DNA of 64,000 bases, taken from positions 223,717,275-223,781,274 of the forward strand of contig NC_133649.1 of NCBI RefSeq assembly GCF_009905375.1. The letters are read 5' to 3'. Under the pieces are notes generated by a model. That model was not told the DNA's origin and did no database searches. It saw nothing but the letters and a program-made list of their open reading frames with translations. Shown in pieces: positions 38,205 to 50,800 of the stretch. Each line of letters starts with the position of its first letter. Position 1 is the first letter of the stretch. Both the position numbers and the translations under genes were made by a program. The stretch is from Apium graveolens (lineage: Eukaryota; Streptophyta; Magnoliopsida; Apiales; Apiaceae).

Positions 38205-38714
38205 CTAAGAGAAAAAATGAGGATGCCGGGAACGCATATCAGACTCTAACTCCCAAGTCGACTCTTCGACCTTAGGGTTCCTCCAAAGTACTTTTACTAA
38301 CTTTACTGACTTATTTCTAAGACTCTTTACTTGCCAGTCGAGTATTTTAATCGGTTGCTCCACAAATGACAGGTCTGCCTGAATTTCTACAGGTTCATAT
38401 TCTATCACATGGCTAGCGTCAGGATTATACTTCTTAAGCAACGATACATGGAACACATTATGCACATGCTGATACTGAGGTGGTAAGGCCAACTCGTAGG
38501 CCACCTTTCCTACTTGACTTAAAATCTCAAAAGGACCTATGTATCTAGAAGCTAGCTTCCCTTTTTTGCCAAATCTCATCAACCCTTTTCTAGGTGACAC
38601 CTTCAGCAACACAGCCAATTTGGAATTGAACGTCCTTACGCGCTGGATCCGCATACTTCCTCTGTCTATCTTGAGCAGCAAGCAACCTTTTCTGAAATAA
38701 CTTGACCGAGTCAT
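38205..38714 (-). pseudogene. Chromovirus integrase C-terminus and chromodomain
   Basis: It carries the GPFEIL...VAYELALPP...VHNVFHVSLLKKY block of gypsy integrases. A chromodomain-like tail follows (IKILDWQVKSLRNK, VKVLWRNPKVEESTWELES), ending about 15 residues before the polypurine tract. Chromodomains of this group are thought to guide integration to heterochromatin. The segment is in a different frame from the integrase core upstream: a frameshift lies at about 38630, where the core frame ends in a short out-of-frame tail and the next frame opens at LLKVSPRKG. Confidence 0.9.
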
Positions 38715-39615
38715 GCAACTGTTGTACCAAATCCGAGCCGAGAATTCTTCCTTCTCCTACTTCATCCCAACTTGTTGGTGATCTACATTTTCTTCCGTAC
38801 AAAGCTTCGTATGGTGGCATGCCGATACTGGAATGATAGCTGTTGTTGTAAGAGAATTCAATCAACGGCAAATGGTCATCCCAACTTCCTGCAAAATCGA
38901 TTACACAACTGCGCAACATGTCTTTAATTATTTGAATCGTCCTTTCACTCTGGCCATCAGTCTGCGGGTGGTACGCCGTGCTCATATTCAACTTTGTGCC
39001 AAGACATTCCTGATATTGCTTCCAGAATCTCGAGTTAAATCAGGGATCTCTGTCTGAAACTATTGATACGGGTACTCCATGCTTTAGTACGATTTCGCGC
39101 ACATACAGATGAACTAACTTGTCCAGTGATGACTTCTCATTTATTGGAAGGAAATGCGCCGACTTCGTAAGACGATCAACTATAACCCATATTGCATCAT
39201 GTCCGGATTTCGTTCGCGGTAGTCCTACTATAAAGTCTATAGCGATATTTTCCCATTTCCATTCTGGAATCTTCAGGAGCTGAATTAATCCGCTTGGTCG
39301 TTGATGTTCTACCTTTACTTTCTGACAAGTATAGCACTTCGCAACCCATTCTGCCACGTCTCGCTTCATTTTTGGCCACCAAAAGTTCTTCTTTAAGTCT
39401 CGATACATCTTGGTGCTTCCCGGGTGGATTGAAAATTTCGAATTGTGGGCTTCATGGAGGATCTCATTCTTTAATTCAGGTACATGGGGAATCCATATTC
39501 TGGATGAAAAGCTTAGTATCCCTTGCTCATCCCTTTGAGTATTAATCTCCTCTCCAGATAACTGATTCTTCTCTTTTTCCATTACTTCCTCTTGACACTT
39601 CTTTATCTTTTCCAC
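38625..39615 (-). pseudogene. Chromovirus integrase core
   Basis: HHCC zinc finger is present: His of LHEAHNSKFSIHPG and Cys pair of CYTCQKVK (39450-39290). Catalytic residues follow: Asp of AIDFIVGLP (39230), Asp of SIVSDRDP (39050) and Glu of TDGQSERTIQ (38950). The frame is broken by TGA at 39040-39042, exactly where an Arg codon (CGA) is expected after SDRDP, and by the frameshift near 38630. It is preceded by TAG at 39625-39627, separating it from RNase H. Domain residues are otherwise intact, which suggests fairly recent inactivation. Confidence 0.92.
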
Positions 39616-39624
39616 TAGTGTTGG

Positions 39625-40866
39625 CTAAAAGGTTATTGCACGACAAACTTCCTCGACTTTTCCATAAGCACAAAGTTCCAATTCCATTTTTTCGATTTCT
39701 TCAGATAACTCTTTTGATGTTATCATCATATTCAATATCTCCTTCCTACTCAGAGCATCGGCCACTACGTTCGCCTTTCCAGGATGGTAATTTATCGAGC
39801 AGTCATAGTCCTTGATCAATTCCATCCATCTCCTCTGCCTCATATTGAGCTCTTTCTGAGTAAAAATGTACTTTAAACTCTTGTGATCCGTGTAGATTTC
39901 ACACTTCTCTCCGTAGAGGTAATGTCTCCAAATCTTAAGTACGAACACTATGGCGGCTAGTTCCAAGTCATGCGTCGGGTACTTTAACTCATGCGGCTTC
40001 AACTGTCTTGACGCATATGCGATCACTTTACTGTGTTGCATCAACACACAACCCAAACTCTTATGTGAAGCATCGCTGAATATTACAAAATTCCCTTGAT
40101 CATCTGGAAGTACCAACACCGGAGCTGTTACCAACTTCTGATTTAACTCTTGAAAGCTATCTTCACATTCTGCACTCCATTCAAACTTTTGATTCTTTCT
40201 GGTTAACTTGGTCAATGGCGTGGCGATCTTCGAGAAATCCTTGATGAATCTTCTGTAGTATCCGGCCAATCCTAGAAAACTTCGCACTTCCGTAGGAGTC
40301 TTTGGCCTCTCCCAACTCATAACTGCCTCAATCTTTGCCGGATCCACTTTAACTCCCTCATTTCCAATAACATGCCCCAAAAATTGAACTTCCTTTAACC
40401 AAAACTCACATTTGGTAAACTTGGCATACAACTTCTCTTGTCGGAGTATCTCCAATGCTATCCAGAGGTGCTGCTTATGTTCTTCTTCCGACTTAGAATA
40501 AATAAGGATCTCATCAATGAATACCACGACAAATTTGTCCAAATACTTCTTAAATACCCGATTCATCAGATCCATAAATACGGCCGGAGCGTTGGTCAAT
40601 CCAAATGGCATTACTAGGAATTCATAATGCCCATATCTGGTCCTGAATGCGGTCTTAGGAATATCTTCTTCTTTGATCTTTAATTGATGGTATCCCGATC
40701 TCAAATCAATCTTCGAAAAGCATTTTGCTCCCTTCAACTGATCAAAAAGGTCATCTATCCTTGGTAGCGGGTAGCGGTTCTTGATCGTTACCTTATTCAA
40801 CTCCCGATAATCTATGCATAGTCGCATACTCCCATCTTTCTTCTTTACAAACAGAACAGGTGATCC
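39625..40866 (-). pseudogene. Chromovirus reverse transcriptase and RNase H
   Basis: RT motifs in order: [42 protein letters not shown], and the active-site box reading FIDEILIYS, where the second catalytic Asp is Glu. RNase H follows with [25 protein letters not shown] and [13 protein letters not shown]. The frame is continuous from just after the TGA at 40867-40869 to the TAG at 39625-39627, and is in register with gag and integrase. It would copy element RNA to DNA, but the Asp-to-Glu change and the stops argue that this copy is dead. Confidence 0.93.
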
Positions 40867-42057
40867 TCATGGCGACGCACTTGGCCGTATCACTCCCTTA
40901 TCCAATAATTCTTGTAGCTGGCTCGCCAACTCTTTCATTTCTGCTGGTGCCATCCTATATGGGGCCTTTGAAACTGATTCCGTTCCTGGAGCAAGGTTGA
41001 TTTCGAACTCAATTTTTCGATCTGGTGGTAAGCCTGGTAGTTCGTCGGGAAACACATCGGGGAACTCGTTAACTATAGGAATATCTTCCACGCTGGGGTT
41101 GCCTTTTTCCGAATCCACTACATAAGCTATGAATGACTCAAAACCTTTTCTAAGTAGCTTCTTAGCCTGAACAATTGTAAGAAATAGTTGCTCTTGCCTC
41201 TGCCCCTTAAATACTACCTTCTCCCCACTCTTCGTCTTTAAATACACTCTCTTGGTCTTACAATTTAACTGAGCGCTATTCTCTCCTAACCAATCCATTC
41301 CTAAAATTATATCAAACTCTCCCAACTTGAAGAGTATCAAGTCGGCTGAGAACTTATACCCCGAAATATCAATCTCACACTTTGGACAAAATTGATTCAC
41401 AGGAATCTTCTCTTGGTTCGCAATTACCACATTTACTACCTCACTCATAACCATTTTATCACATTGGAGCTTATCAACAAAAGATTCTGATATGAAAGAT
41501 CTTGTTGCTCCCGAATCAATTAATACTTTAGCTTTGACATTATTGAGTAAAAGTGTACCTGCTATCACTTCCGAATTCTGTACAACATCCTTCATCTTCA
41601 AATCAAATGTCCTTGCTGTTGCTTGCGGGGTTTGGGCGGGTGGTGGAGGTAATGCCAATACCTCAGCTGGCACGCTTGCACTGGTACTTGCCACATTCAT
41701 CAGAGCTTTGACTGGTCCGGTTGCCTTGCACTCCCTAGCTATGTGTCCAGTCTTCCCACACTTGTAGCACGTAACTCCTGGCTTCGGCAACTTGCACTCA
41801 TTTGCCAAATGTCCCTTCTGATTGCACCTATAACAGGTCATGCTCAGCTTATTGCGTACTCCGGGGTGCCTTCTTCCACAGTGCTTGCATTCCGGTCTCT
41901 GGAACCTGTTTTCTCCAACTTGCCCTTGGCTTACCTGGTTGTTCCCTTTTGATTCTTGCCTTTTGCCCAAATTTCCCTTCTTTTGAAAATTTCCGCCCTT
42001 CTGGAAACCAATCCTCTTTATATTCCGATCTTGCGAACTTCCGGCTTCAGAATTTTC
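40867..42057 (-). pseudogene. Chromovirus zinc knuckles and aspartic protease
   Basis: Two CCHC knuckles, CYRCNQKGHLANEC and CYKCGKTGHIAREC (41840-41720), are preceded by a Cys/His pair, HCGRRHPG. The protease has VLIDSGATRSFIS (near 41510) and the ILGMDWL flap partner (near 41300). The linker to RT, FPDVFPDELPGLPP...PYRMAPAEM, is complete. The frame is the same as gag and ends at TGA (40867-40869) after RPSASP, where Trp (TGG) is the usual residue. Confidence 0.92.
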
Positions 42058-42762
42058 TCAATAAAATGGAACCTTCCTCTTCTTGTTATCCCTCTCTTTC
42101 CTTGACTGCATCCCATTATTCTCAATCAGAGCAGCTTTCTGTACTACTCCCGCATAAGTTTCAAGCTCAAACATAGCCACCCTATCTCTGATCCAAGGCT
42201 CCAATCCTTGCTGAAATTTTTTCACAAACCTTGACAACTCAGTGAACTTCTTCTCATACTCCAATACAGTCATGTTCCCTTGCTTCAACTCAAGAAATTT
42301 TAGCTCCATCTGATTCTGCATGTACTTAGGGTAATACTTGTCCAGAAATAACTTCTTAAATCTCTCCCAAGAAACCTGCTGAGTGACTTCCATAGCCTTT
42401 ACTGATTCCCACCAATAGATGACTTCTCCCTTCAAGAAGTAAGTAGCATACGGCGTCTTCTGATCGTCTCCTAATTGTACCAACTCAAAAGCCATTTCCA
42501 TCTCCTTGATCCATGTGTTAGCTATCACTGGATCAGTGGTATCATGAAATACAAGTGGATTCACATTCTGAAAAGCCTTGAAAGTGACGATTTGTCTAGG
42601 TGGTACTGGTGGCTCACGGTTATCTTGGTTTTCAATTCGTTGTTGAAGAGTTAGTTGTTGTTGAGCTATAGCATTGGTTTGCTGTTGCAAGGTTTCCAGT
42701 AGTCGAAGAATATTTGGGTCTGTGGTGGAGGTGGTTGTTGGGTTCTTCTTTTTGGGAGGCAT
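42058..42762 (-). pseudogene. Chromovirus gag
   Basis: Starts MPPKKKNP at 42762, a common start for this lineage. It contains a Gln-rich stretch and the retrotransposon gag domain (DTTDPVIANTWIKEMEMAF ... YWWESVKAM ... WERFKKLFLDKYYP ... LKQGNMTVLEYEKKFTELSRF). It is about 235 residues to a TGA at 42058-42060, and the same frame then continues into the zinc knuckles, so the stop is a mutation inside a gag-pol fusion. Confidence 0.92.
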
Positions 42763-43071
42763 GATCCTGAAATAAGAGTTGTGTCAAAACAGATGAATGA
42801 TAAAATGATTCGAGGGTATTGCATGGCATTCTCATTTACATATGGGGTCAAGTTTCCAAATTCAGCAGATATGATGATAAAAACATAATATAACAGTTGA
42901 GGTCAAATGGAACAATAGCACATAATTATTGAAATTTTAAAGGTCACAGTACATAGGATTGGGACATAGTCAGTTTCTAGGAATAACAGGCTTATTTAAA
43001 GGAAAAACGGAAACAACTGGGGATTCCATAGAGTCTGATAGTACAACAACATGAAAGGTAAATGGAAAGAA

Positions 43072-43386
43072 CTAAGGCTCCACTCCATCTGAATGGGGCT
43101 TGGTAGTCTTTTCCTCTCGAAGCGTCTTCACAATGCTCTGGAGCTCATCCGCCACCATCTGAATGACATACTGGCTGGTGCGGTCCCGGTGCGCTGGCAT
43201 CTCCTCAAGCTTAGTGTTGACGTACTGAACCAAGGTCTCAAGTCTCGCAGTCATCTGCTCCTTGGGCTTCCCTTCGTAGTTTCGGCTGTCCGGATACACG
43301 TTCTTCAGTCGGTCTATCAGTCGGTCTATCAGTCGGTCGTACTTGCCCTGAAGCATGTCGAACTCGTGCCTCAACTCAGCATACAC
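43072..43386 (-). CDS. Small coiled-coil frame upstream of gag
   Basis: A 104-residue frame on the minus strand, open upstream to about 43465 (QQRAHSSSSSGSDDTIAFS). The product is charged and predicted helical by eye: AELRHEFDMLQGKYDRL followed by a twelve-base tandem repeat encoding IDRLIDRL, then LETLVQYVNTKLEEM. It lies between the primer site and gag in the leader. A TTGGTTGTCAG acceptor-like site at ~43443 could fuse it to an upstream exon. No family recognised. It may be a leader protein or simply open by chance; the nested element has an acidic leader in the same place. Confidence 0.4.
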   Translation of the reverse strand: MYAELRHEFDMLQGKYDRLIDRLIDRLKNVYPDSRNYEGKPKEQMTARLETLVQYVNTKLEEMPAHRDRTSQYVIQMVADELQSIVKTLREEKTTKPHSDGVEP

Positions 43387-43560
43387 GGAGAAAGCAATAG
43401 TATCGTCCGACCCAGAGGATGACGAAGAATGCGCCCTTTGCTGACAACCAATAAGAGGAGTATTAATAATAATTTACTTAACCTACTCTCTCACATAATA
43501 TCTATAACCTACACACAAATCCTATAACCTATTTGGGCTGTCCAGGGACTCTAAACCGTA

Positions 43561-43572
43561 GCTCTGATACAA
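43561..43572 (-). other. Primer-binding site of the outer chromovirus
   Basis: Minus strand TTGTATCAGAGC matches the initiator-Met consensus at 11 of 12 positions, five bases from the right LTR. Confidence 0.8.
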
Positions 43573-43577
43573 AAACC

Positions 43578-46500
43578 TGTCACGCCCCCAAATTAAACAG
43601 CAAAATAAATATAGTTATTACATCATTTTAATGAAGAATACACAACCAAATCCAAGATCTTACAGTTTAGGGTTTGGAACAGCCCAACACTACCAACTAT
43701 TACATCTGATTACAAATACCGAGTCCTCACACAACTATTATTACTTATTCTACCTGAGCTCGAACATAAGCATCAGCATCACAGGTCTTACGGGCAGTCT
43801 GCTTGAATCTAACTATAGCTGCTAGCTGTAATATCAGGTTAAAGCAAGGAGTGAGCCAAATGCTCAACAAGTGCTAACAGTACGACACAAAACATAAATT
43901 GAGATATACTTTTAAGAATGACAATGGAAAGACATAACCAAAGGTAACGAGAGATAAAACTATGTGAGATGGAATCATTTTGCTTGTATCAAATCAATTT
44001 TAAAATCATGTCTTAATCAAAATCATTTTATGACGCTACGGATTACAGCCGGTGATCAGCCGCGAAGTAATCCCGAACCTCGCTGGATTCTAAAACATTA
44101 ACGGGAATCCCTAGGCAACTTTTAAGCCTAATATAAGTGTGGAAAGGACTCGCGTCTCAGTCCAGATCCACTATTCAAGAAAACATTTATCCCCCTTTGG
44201 GACTGAAAACCCACATTTTATTTATTTCAAAAGCTGATGCCGAATTGTAACAAAATCTCTTTTAACAGTAAATATTTTTATTAAGGGATTATAGATCAAC
44301 TCGAAACATGGGAAATATGGTACTAAATCTCAGGGCCATGATTCACAAAACTTTACTCTATTGGGGTAACCAAAAGGGTTTTCATATGTCAGAATTTGGA
44401 CAGGAAAATATGGTGAGACTAATGGATAATATGAAGGGGTAATGCCAAACTGGGCTCAAAGCAATGGTTTCTCGTCAAGGTACAGGTGTTGGATCATTAA
44501 GAAGATAAGCTTCACGAATACTATGGGTGTTAAGGTAATGATCTCTAGCTCAGGATGTATATATATATCAGAATTGTCAAGCTTTAGGATAGGAAAGAGG
44601 GTATCAATCAATGAGGAATCATGTTGGTAAGTTTCTGACTATCAGAGTTCATGGTAAGGTTCTATAGGGGTTCAAGTATCAGGATGAGATATCAATACTT
44701 AGGAATCATCAGCATGTTAATCAAGAGGATCAATCAAGTAATATAACAACTCTTTATTTTATCATGGCATTTAACTATCATGAAAAGACTTTTGAACTAC
44801 TTGCAATACATACTCGAGGGTTCATGGCATTTCTATATAATTCAAAGATAAGCGAGAGATACGCTTAATTTAAACATATCAAAATGACTCAGGATAATTG
44901 CATCGATATATGTGAACTGTTATAGTAAATACGAAGGTCAAGTTGAATCACTTGCCTTGAGATAGGCTGGTCTGGTCTGACTGGTAGGAGCAACTGGAGC
45001 TTCACTCGACTTTTATGGCAAGTTTTCCCTCGTCTCGAGATCCTACATAAATAATAATCCTCATTATAATATATTCTCACTAACTTAACCTATTTACAAC
45101 TTGAAATTAAACACGGATGGCACTTAGGCATATACGCACTTAATTTATATTCACTTTTAAATTACAATTGCACACACATAGCCACATATTCACATATCAT
45201 ATATTAACACCAAATAACACCATATATACCATAATGCAACACTAGGCTTGGATGATCTCGACTCACCACTTAAGTCACTTGGTCGCTAAACTAGACAAAG
45301 TCTTCAAATTTTGGCTCCCTAACTCGATGTGCCTTTCCTAAATTATCCAAAACCTATTGACCCTCACTTGTGCCGTTTGCTCTACTGACCTTATACCATC
45401 TTACAACTATGGTGGTCGACCTAATACTCACTTCTAAGTGTTCTAAAACTATGTGATAAGTGATAGTGCTCACTGGTGCAAATTTCAGAATGACAACTAT
45501 AGTTTCTTGAGTGCATTAGGCACTCTTAAACTACAAGTTTTCCTTCAAAACTTTTACACAAGACTCTCCTGACCTAAGGGCATCTCACAATCTTGATGTG
45601 GCTCAAGGGCCTGGCTTGGGCCTTCTTGGGCCTAAGCTAAAAGTCCAAGGTTCCCCTGCTTTTCTGGGCAGAAAACGCCCCGACTTGAATTAACTTGTGA
45701 CACATGGTTCTAACTCATATCCTATGAACTATGGCTGGAAAAAATTCTCTGACACTCCTTCTAACTAAGTCCCAATAGGGCCTAATGAGGGCCTACCCAT
45801 GACATGGTCAAATCTCCCTATTTCTAAGTTGCAACAAAACTGTCCCCTGCTGGACAGATTTTGTTATTCTACTTGTGCACCTAACCAAATGACATGCAAA
45901 CCTCCAACCAACTCCTAAAACCTTTTGTATACTCCCAATACTAACTTGTGGTGGCTTGGGCCTCAAAGTGCACACCAATGACATGGTCAAAACTCACTCT
46001 AAACCTCAGGGTACTAAACTGATTTTCTGCAGAAACTATAACTCTCATTCTCCAAGGTTTTTGACTTGACAAACTCAACTAACAACAACTCAATACTTAA
46101 ACCAAGACTTATACATGGTATTCTACTGAACTAACTCCCTTATTCTCAAAATAACCTTGGTGAGATCATCCTTACCTAAGGTACAATTATGGCAAAACAA
46201 GAGAATCTACACTTCACAAATCACAAATCTTCATGCTTTTGAAACAACAAGGTATGCATTTTTATAAAAGATAATCACGAATTATTACCATGCAACAAGA
46301 AGCATAAATCAGTATTAACACATTATACCTACTGAAATTAAGGTTCACTAATAAAATCTTTCCAAATGATCAAAATCTTACAACATTCTAAGAGAAATCC
46401 TCATGCATGCATGCCTTCGGGTTTTTTCAAACCAAAACAACACATTTTCTACATATATATTCCATCTTAAAATTGACATGCAAGCCTAGCATAAGGTATA

Positions 46501-47600
46501 CCTAGATGATCACTTAGCATGCAAGAAGTTTTATCAAATTGTCACCACAAAATTCAAGTCATTATCACATAAACATGCAAAAATTGATCAAAACAACAAG
46601 AATGATTTCAAGGACCATTCATTCGGCTCCCATATGGTCATGGCCGAATGAAATGGATGGAAATGGACATTAAATCATCAAGAGTTTCCTTCTCATGACT
46701 TGGCACTTATCCATTCATTGTAGTCCTCTCAAAAACAACCTTAACTCCATAAGAATCAAGATTGTATTTTGAGTTTGACTAAAACCTTTACATACAACCT
46801 TAGAAACTTTCTACTCAAAACTCTTTGAAATATGAGTGATCATGGTATGGGAAGTAACATTTACTTGTATAAAGAGTAGAATCTTGGTGGAGGAATGAAG
46901 AAAAATGGGGAGGGGGTGGTTCTCGGCTAAACCCGAGAGTGAGAGAGGGAGGGCCGAGAGTGAGGGAGGAGGAGGGAGAGAAGAATGAGTGTGGTGTGAG
47001 TGATGAGTGAAAATGATCATGTCTTTGCTTGTTTTTATGGTATTTGATTTGACAAAATTTGAGTGGAAAGGAGAATTGACAAGTCTATCCCTCCACTTAT
47101 ACTTGGTGCATTTTGCATGCAAGGGTAAAGAAGGAAATTGGCGAGAGAAATAAGAGTTAGTGGGGTTGGAATTGTCCTCTTTGTCCTTGAAAAGAATGAG
47201 AGGGTGGTTTGCATGCAAGGGCTTTCTTGTAATTTGATAAATATGACAACTAAAATTCATAATGATTTATTTTTATAAAATAAAATACAAGTTCAAAAAT
47301 TATAATATTTATACCATAAAATAACTTGGATTTTTAGAGACTTTATAAAATCATTTTCAAAATTTGTGAACAAAATACCTTTTAAAAGAAAATTTTTCCA
47401 AAGATTAGAATATTCCTTATAAATCAAAAATAAAGAAATTAAATAAACTCTTGCTTTGAAAAATCATATACTACACAAAGCAAATTTATAATGCAGAAAT
47501 TTTCACTCACACTAGCGTACAATCATTGAATATATTTTCATTTGACTTTAATATTATACGAAATACATAAATAATATTACATAAAATGCCGGTCGTAACA
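43578..47600 (-). repeat. Outer chromovirus 5' LTR (right)
   Basis: 4023 bp, TGTCACGCCCCC at the left edge, CGTAACA at the right. It is uninterrupted and so serves as the reference for the broken left LTR. Contains no credible gene. Confidence 0.9.
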
Positions 47601-47804
47601 TCACTTATGCCTGATATGCAACTAACAACCGAATACAAATAAAATAATTCGTAAACGAACAAAATTATAAGTTTTTAAACCATATCATTTACATAATTCT
47701 TAATTCCATCATATCAAATCATGTTACATCCCTAACCACCATTACACAGTTCCTTTCAAGTACTTAGTGGCGCAAAACAAACTTAACACAAGCAATTTAT
47801 TTCA
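47601..47804 (-). other. MULE sequence 3' of the Ulp1-like gene
   Basis: Short non-coding stretch joining the chromovirus insertion point to the last Ulp1-like exon; contains further 'atgcaact' motifs. Confidence 0.5.
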
Positions 47805-50800
47805 TAGATCTCGTCTTTCTCTTCTTCGTTGGAGTCTTTATCGCCTTCTCATCTCTTTTTGTATCCTCTCCCTCGCTCTCGTAACCATATATCTACTTAG
47901 CCATGCCATATGAGTAAAATAGGAAAGCAAGTCTGCTTCTATGAGCGCCAATATCTAAGTCTTCTTGGGGAATTTCTTTCTTATCAGCAAGATACTCAAC
48001 AAACGAAACTATGTATATACCACTATCACTGCAGCAAACATAACATTATATAATTATACAAGTTCTACAAAATTTAACAAACTTAAAAAGTTATGCGACT
48101 TACATAGATGATGACTTAACGCAGTCATGATGCAATATCAGTCCAAGAAGATCAGCATCTGACTTGTTCAAATAAGCCTTGGATGAGAAGTCAATATCAT
48201 CACTTTCGTAGAAGCCAGTAATCCTCATATAGTAAGGCAGTAACTTGCAAAATGGACGAAGATTTTTTATAAGAATATCCCTCACGCCATCACATTTTAA
48301 GGTGTTATACACATGAACTTCCCTATTTGCAAAACTAAGTCTTCCAAGAAGCCAATGTTTTTGCTCTCGAATGAATACAGGAAACTGGACATCAGCAACC
48401 AAAGCCCAATGAGTATTGTAACGAATGCTATCACCCATCATAACTCTAGAAATATATTGCTTGATATTAACTGTAAAATTATGCTTCTTGACACATGCAT
48501 CATACATGGTAGAAACTCGATTCTGAAAAGTGGAATCCGTTGACAGAAGTTCAAAATTTTCCTTAACCTTCTTCATTAAATGATAAAAGAACACATCAAC
48601 ATGCTACACAAAAGAATAAAAGGACATTTTATCAATATAAACAGGAATATTGTAGTACAATTTGAGCAATGCAACCTCATATTCAACAATCATTAGAACT
48701 TACAGAGCTCGTGAGACCTTTGCTACCGTACTCCCAAATATGAAACCAAGTTTTCTGGGATACCAAATCAACCCCTATATTCAGAGCTGGGTTGATCTTG
48801 TTGTCTTGTTTTGAATAGAATGTTGTCGCACTACAAAAATATAAAAGACACAAACATTAAAATCAACCTAAAACTCAATATACATATATAGAAACAACTA
48901 TAAAAGCCTTACTTTTTTTTATAATCATGTCATGATCCAACCATTCCATGAACTCTCCAGTAATATTAAAGTCTGGCAATTCTCCAATCTTACCATCAAA
49001 TGCAGAAAGTCTTTTAACAGTCTTGAACACTTCTTGAATAGCTAAGGAGTCAGTACTTTTCCCCGATGTCGAACCAAAATGTTGCAAAAAGGAGACTGCA
49101 AATATGAAGGGAGCTTAACCATCCGTTTAGGATTAGCAGAAGTTGGCTGAATAAGTTCAGTAGAAGTTCCCTGTAAAAAAATAAATAAAATTTACTGATT
49201 TCACAGGATTATACATAAAATAGAAATATTTACAGCGGACAAATTTATTAACATTTACCAATATGGGATTCCCTATTTTGCTGGCACTTTGCACAGCCAA
49301 CTCCAAATCAGCCAATTCTTTGTCAGAGAGGTTACCAAAAAAATCATCATAAGCTCCGTAAACTCCTACATCTTTTGAATCTCCTATTGCAACATTTTTA
49401 TCCTTCTCTACAGTCTTTACAGGGTCCCCTGCAACTTCTCCATCAGCTGCTGCAACCTCTGTGTCAACTATAACAACCTTAGCTGCAACCTCTGCAACCT
49501 TAACTGAGGCATCTTTATTTGCAGCAACCTCTCTTGCAACCACATTTTGGGGCCAAGGGTCCCATCCTCTTGTATCCTGCATGACATAATGTATAACATA
49601 ATCATGCACTTATATAATATCACAATAATTCAATAGGAAGAAAAAAAAGATGTTACAACCTTATCTGCAACCTCTGTGACAACTGTAGCAACCTGTACTA
49701 CAACCTCTGCAACCTTAACTGAGGCATCTTCATTTGCAGCAATCTCTCTTGCAACCATATTTTGGGGCCAAGGGTCCCATCCTCTTGTATCCTGCATGAT
49801 ATAATGTATAATATAATCATGCACTTATATAATATCACTATAATTCAATAGGATCAAAAGAAATCAATAATGCAAACCTGATCAAAATCCTTTGTAATTG
49901 GAGCATCTTTTTTAGGAAAGCTAGCATGGTAAAATGATTCATGTATGGGATTGAACAAATCATCTCCAGTATAATTATCAAAAAGAACATCATCATCATT
50001 TTCATTCTGCCTCCTAACCTGAGAAATTTAATTAGTTTTGCATAAACTATCATCATTAGTAGAGTTTTTGAATCAAAAAGGTATTCCAAATTAATATAAA
50101 GATCAACTATATTGATTTAAAAAAGGTTACTGAAACTAAAAAATAAGATACGTACTTCTTTCATGATAGTTTCATGCAAGTTTGAGAAGACCGATTCAAA
50201 ATATGAACGCATATTGGACATAGTTGTCTTCAAAGAATTAACCTCAATAGTAAGATTATTCTAACGAGTTTCAAATGTGCAAAGTTTCCTCTGCATTTCA
50301 ACGAGAGACATGTTATCTTCATGTGCATTTGCATGTGAAGAAGACAGCCTCAAAAGTGGGGTTGGGGGGTTGACAAAGTCATCATCGCTGTTGTCATTCT
50401 CCTGAACACTCCGCTGATTGGAAGTTGGAAACAATTCCTCCAACTTAAGTTCCTTAATCTCACTTGCAGTAGCAGATAAGTTTCTCAATTCCAGCTGCAC
50501 AAATAAAAACAAATGAATAAAACATTACTATATAATTAAAACGAGAGCAAGGTAAATTTAGTAGTTATACCTCTTTTGCGCTCAATGACAGTGTAGTATA
50601 CACATCCTCAAACTTCACATTACCATCATTTGACCAGCTAAAGATACGTGGAATACATCCATTATTTGCATCACAGTACCTTCCATTCAAATATGGACAC
50701 ACTCGTAGAACCACAGTTGAAAAGCATAGGGAAAATCATTTAAATGATAATAGTCGTCTTTGGAACCTGTTCTTGCATTACATTTCAGTGACTCTAAGGT

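Larger units (their letters stand above)
20215..47600 (-). mobile_element. Tekay-type Ty3/gypsy chromovirus (outer element)
   Basis: Left LTR 20215-21381 plus 35324-38170 (interrupted), interior 38171-43577, right LTR 43578-47600. Without the nested insert it is ~13.4 kb. The LTRs are ~4.01 and 4.02 kb and begin TGTCAC.CCCC. Order of domains on the minus strand is gag, protease, RT, RNase H, integrase, chromodomain, as in chromoviruses. Flanks AAACT (20210-20214) and TCACT (47601-47605) match at three of five bases, so the target duplication is imperfect or decayed. The insertion separated a MULE transposase remnant from its Ulp1-like partner. Confidence 0.88.
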
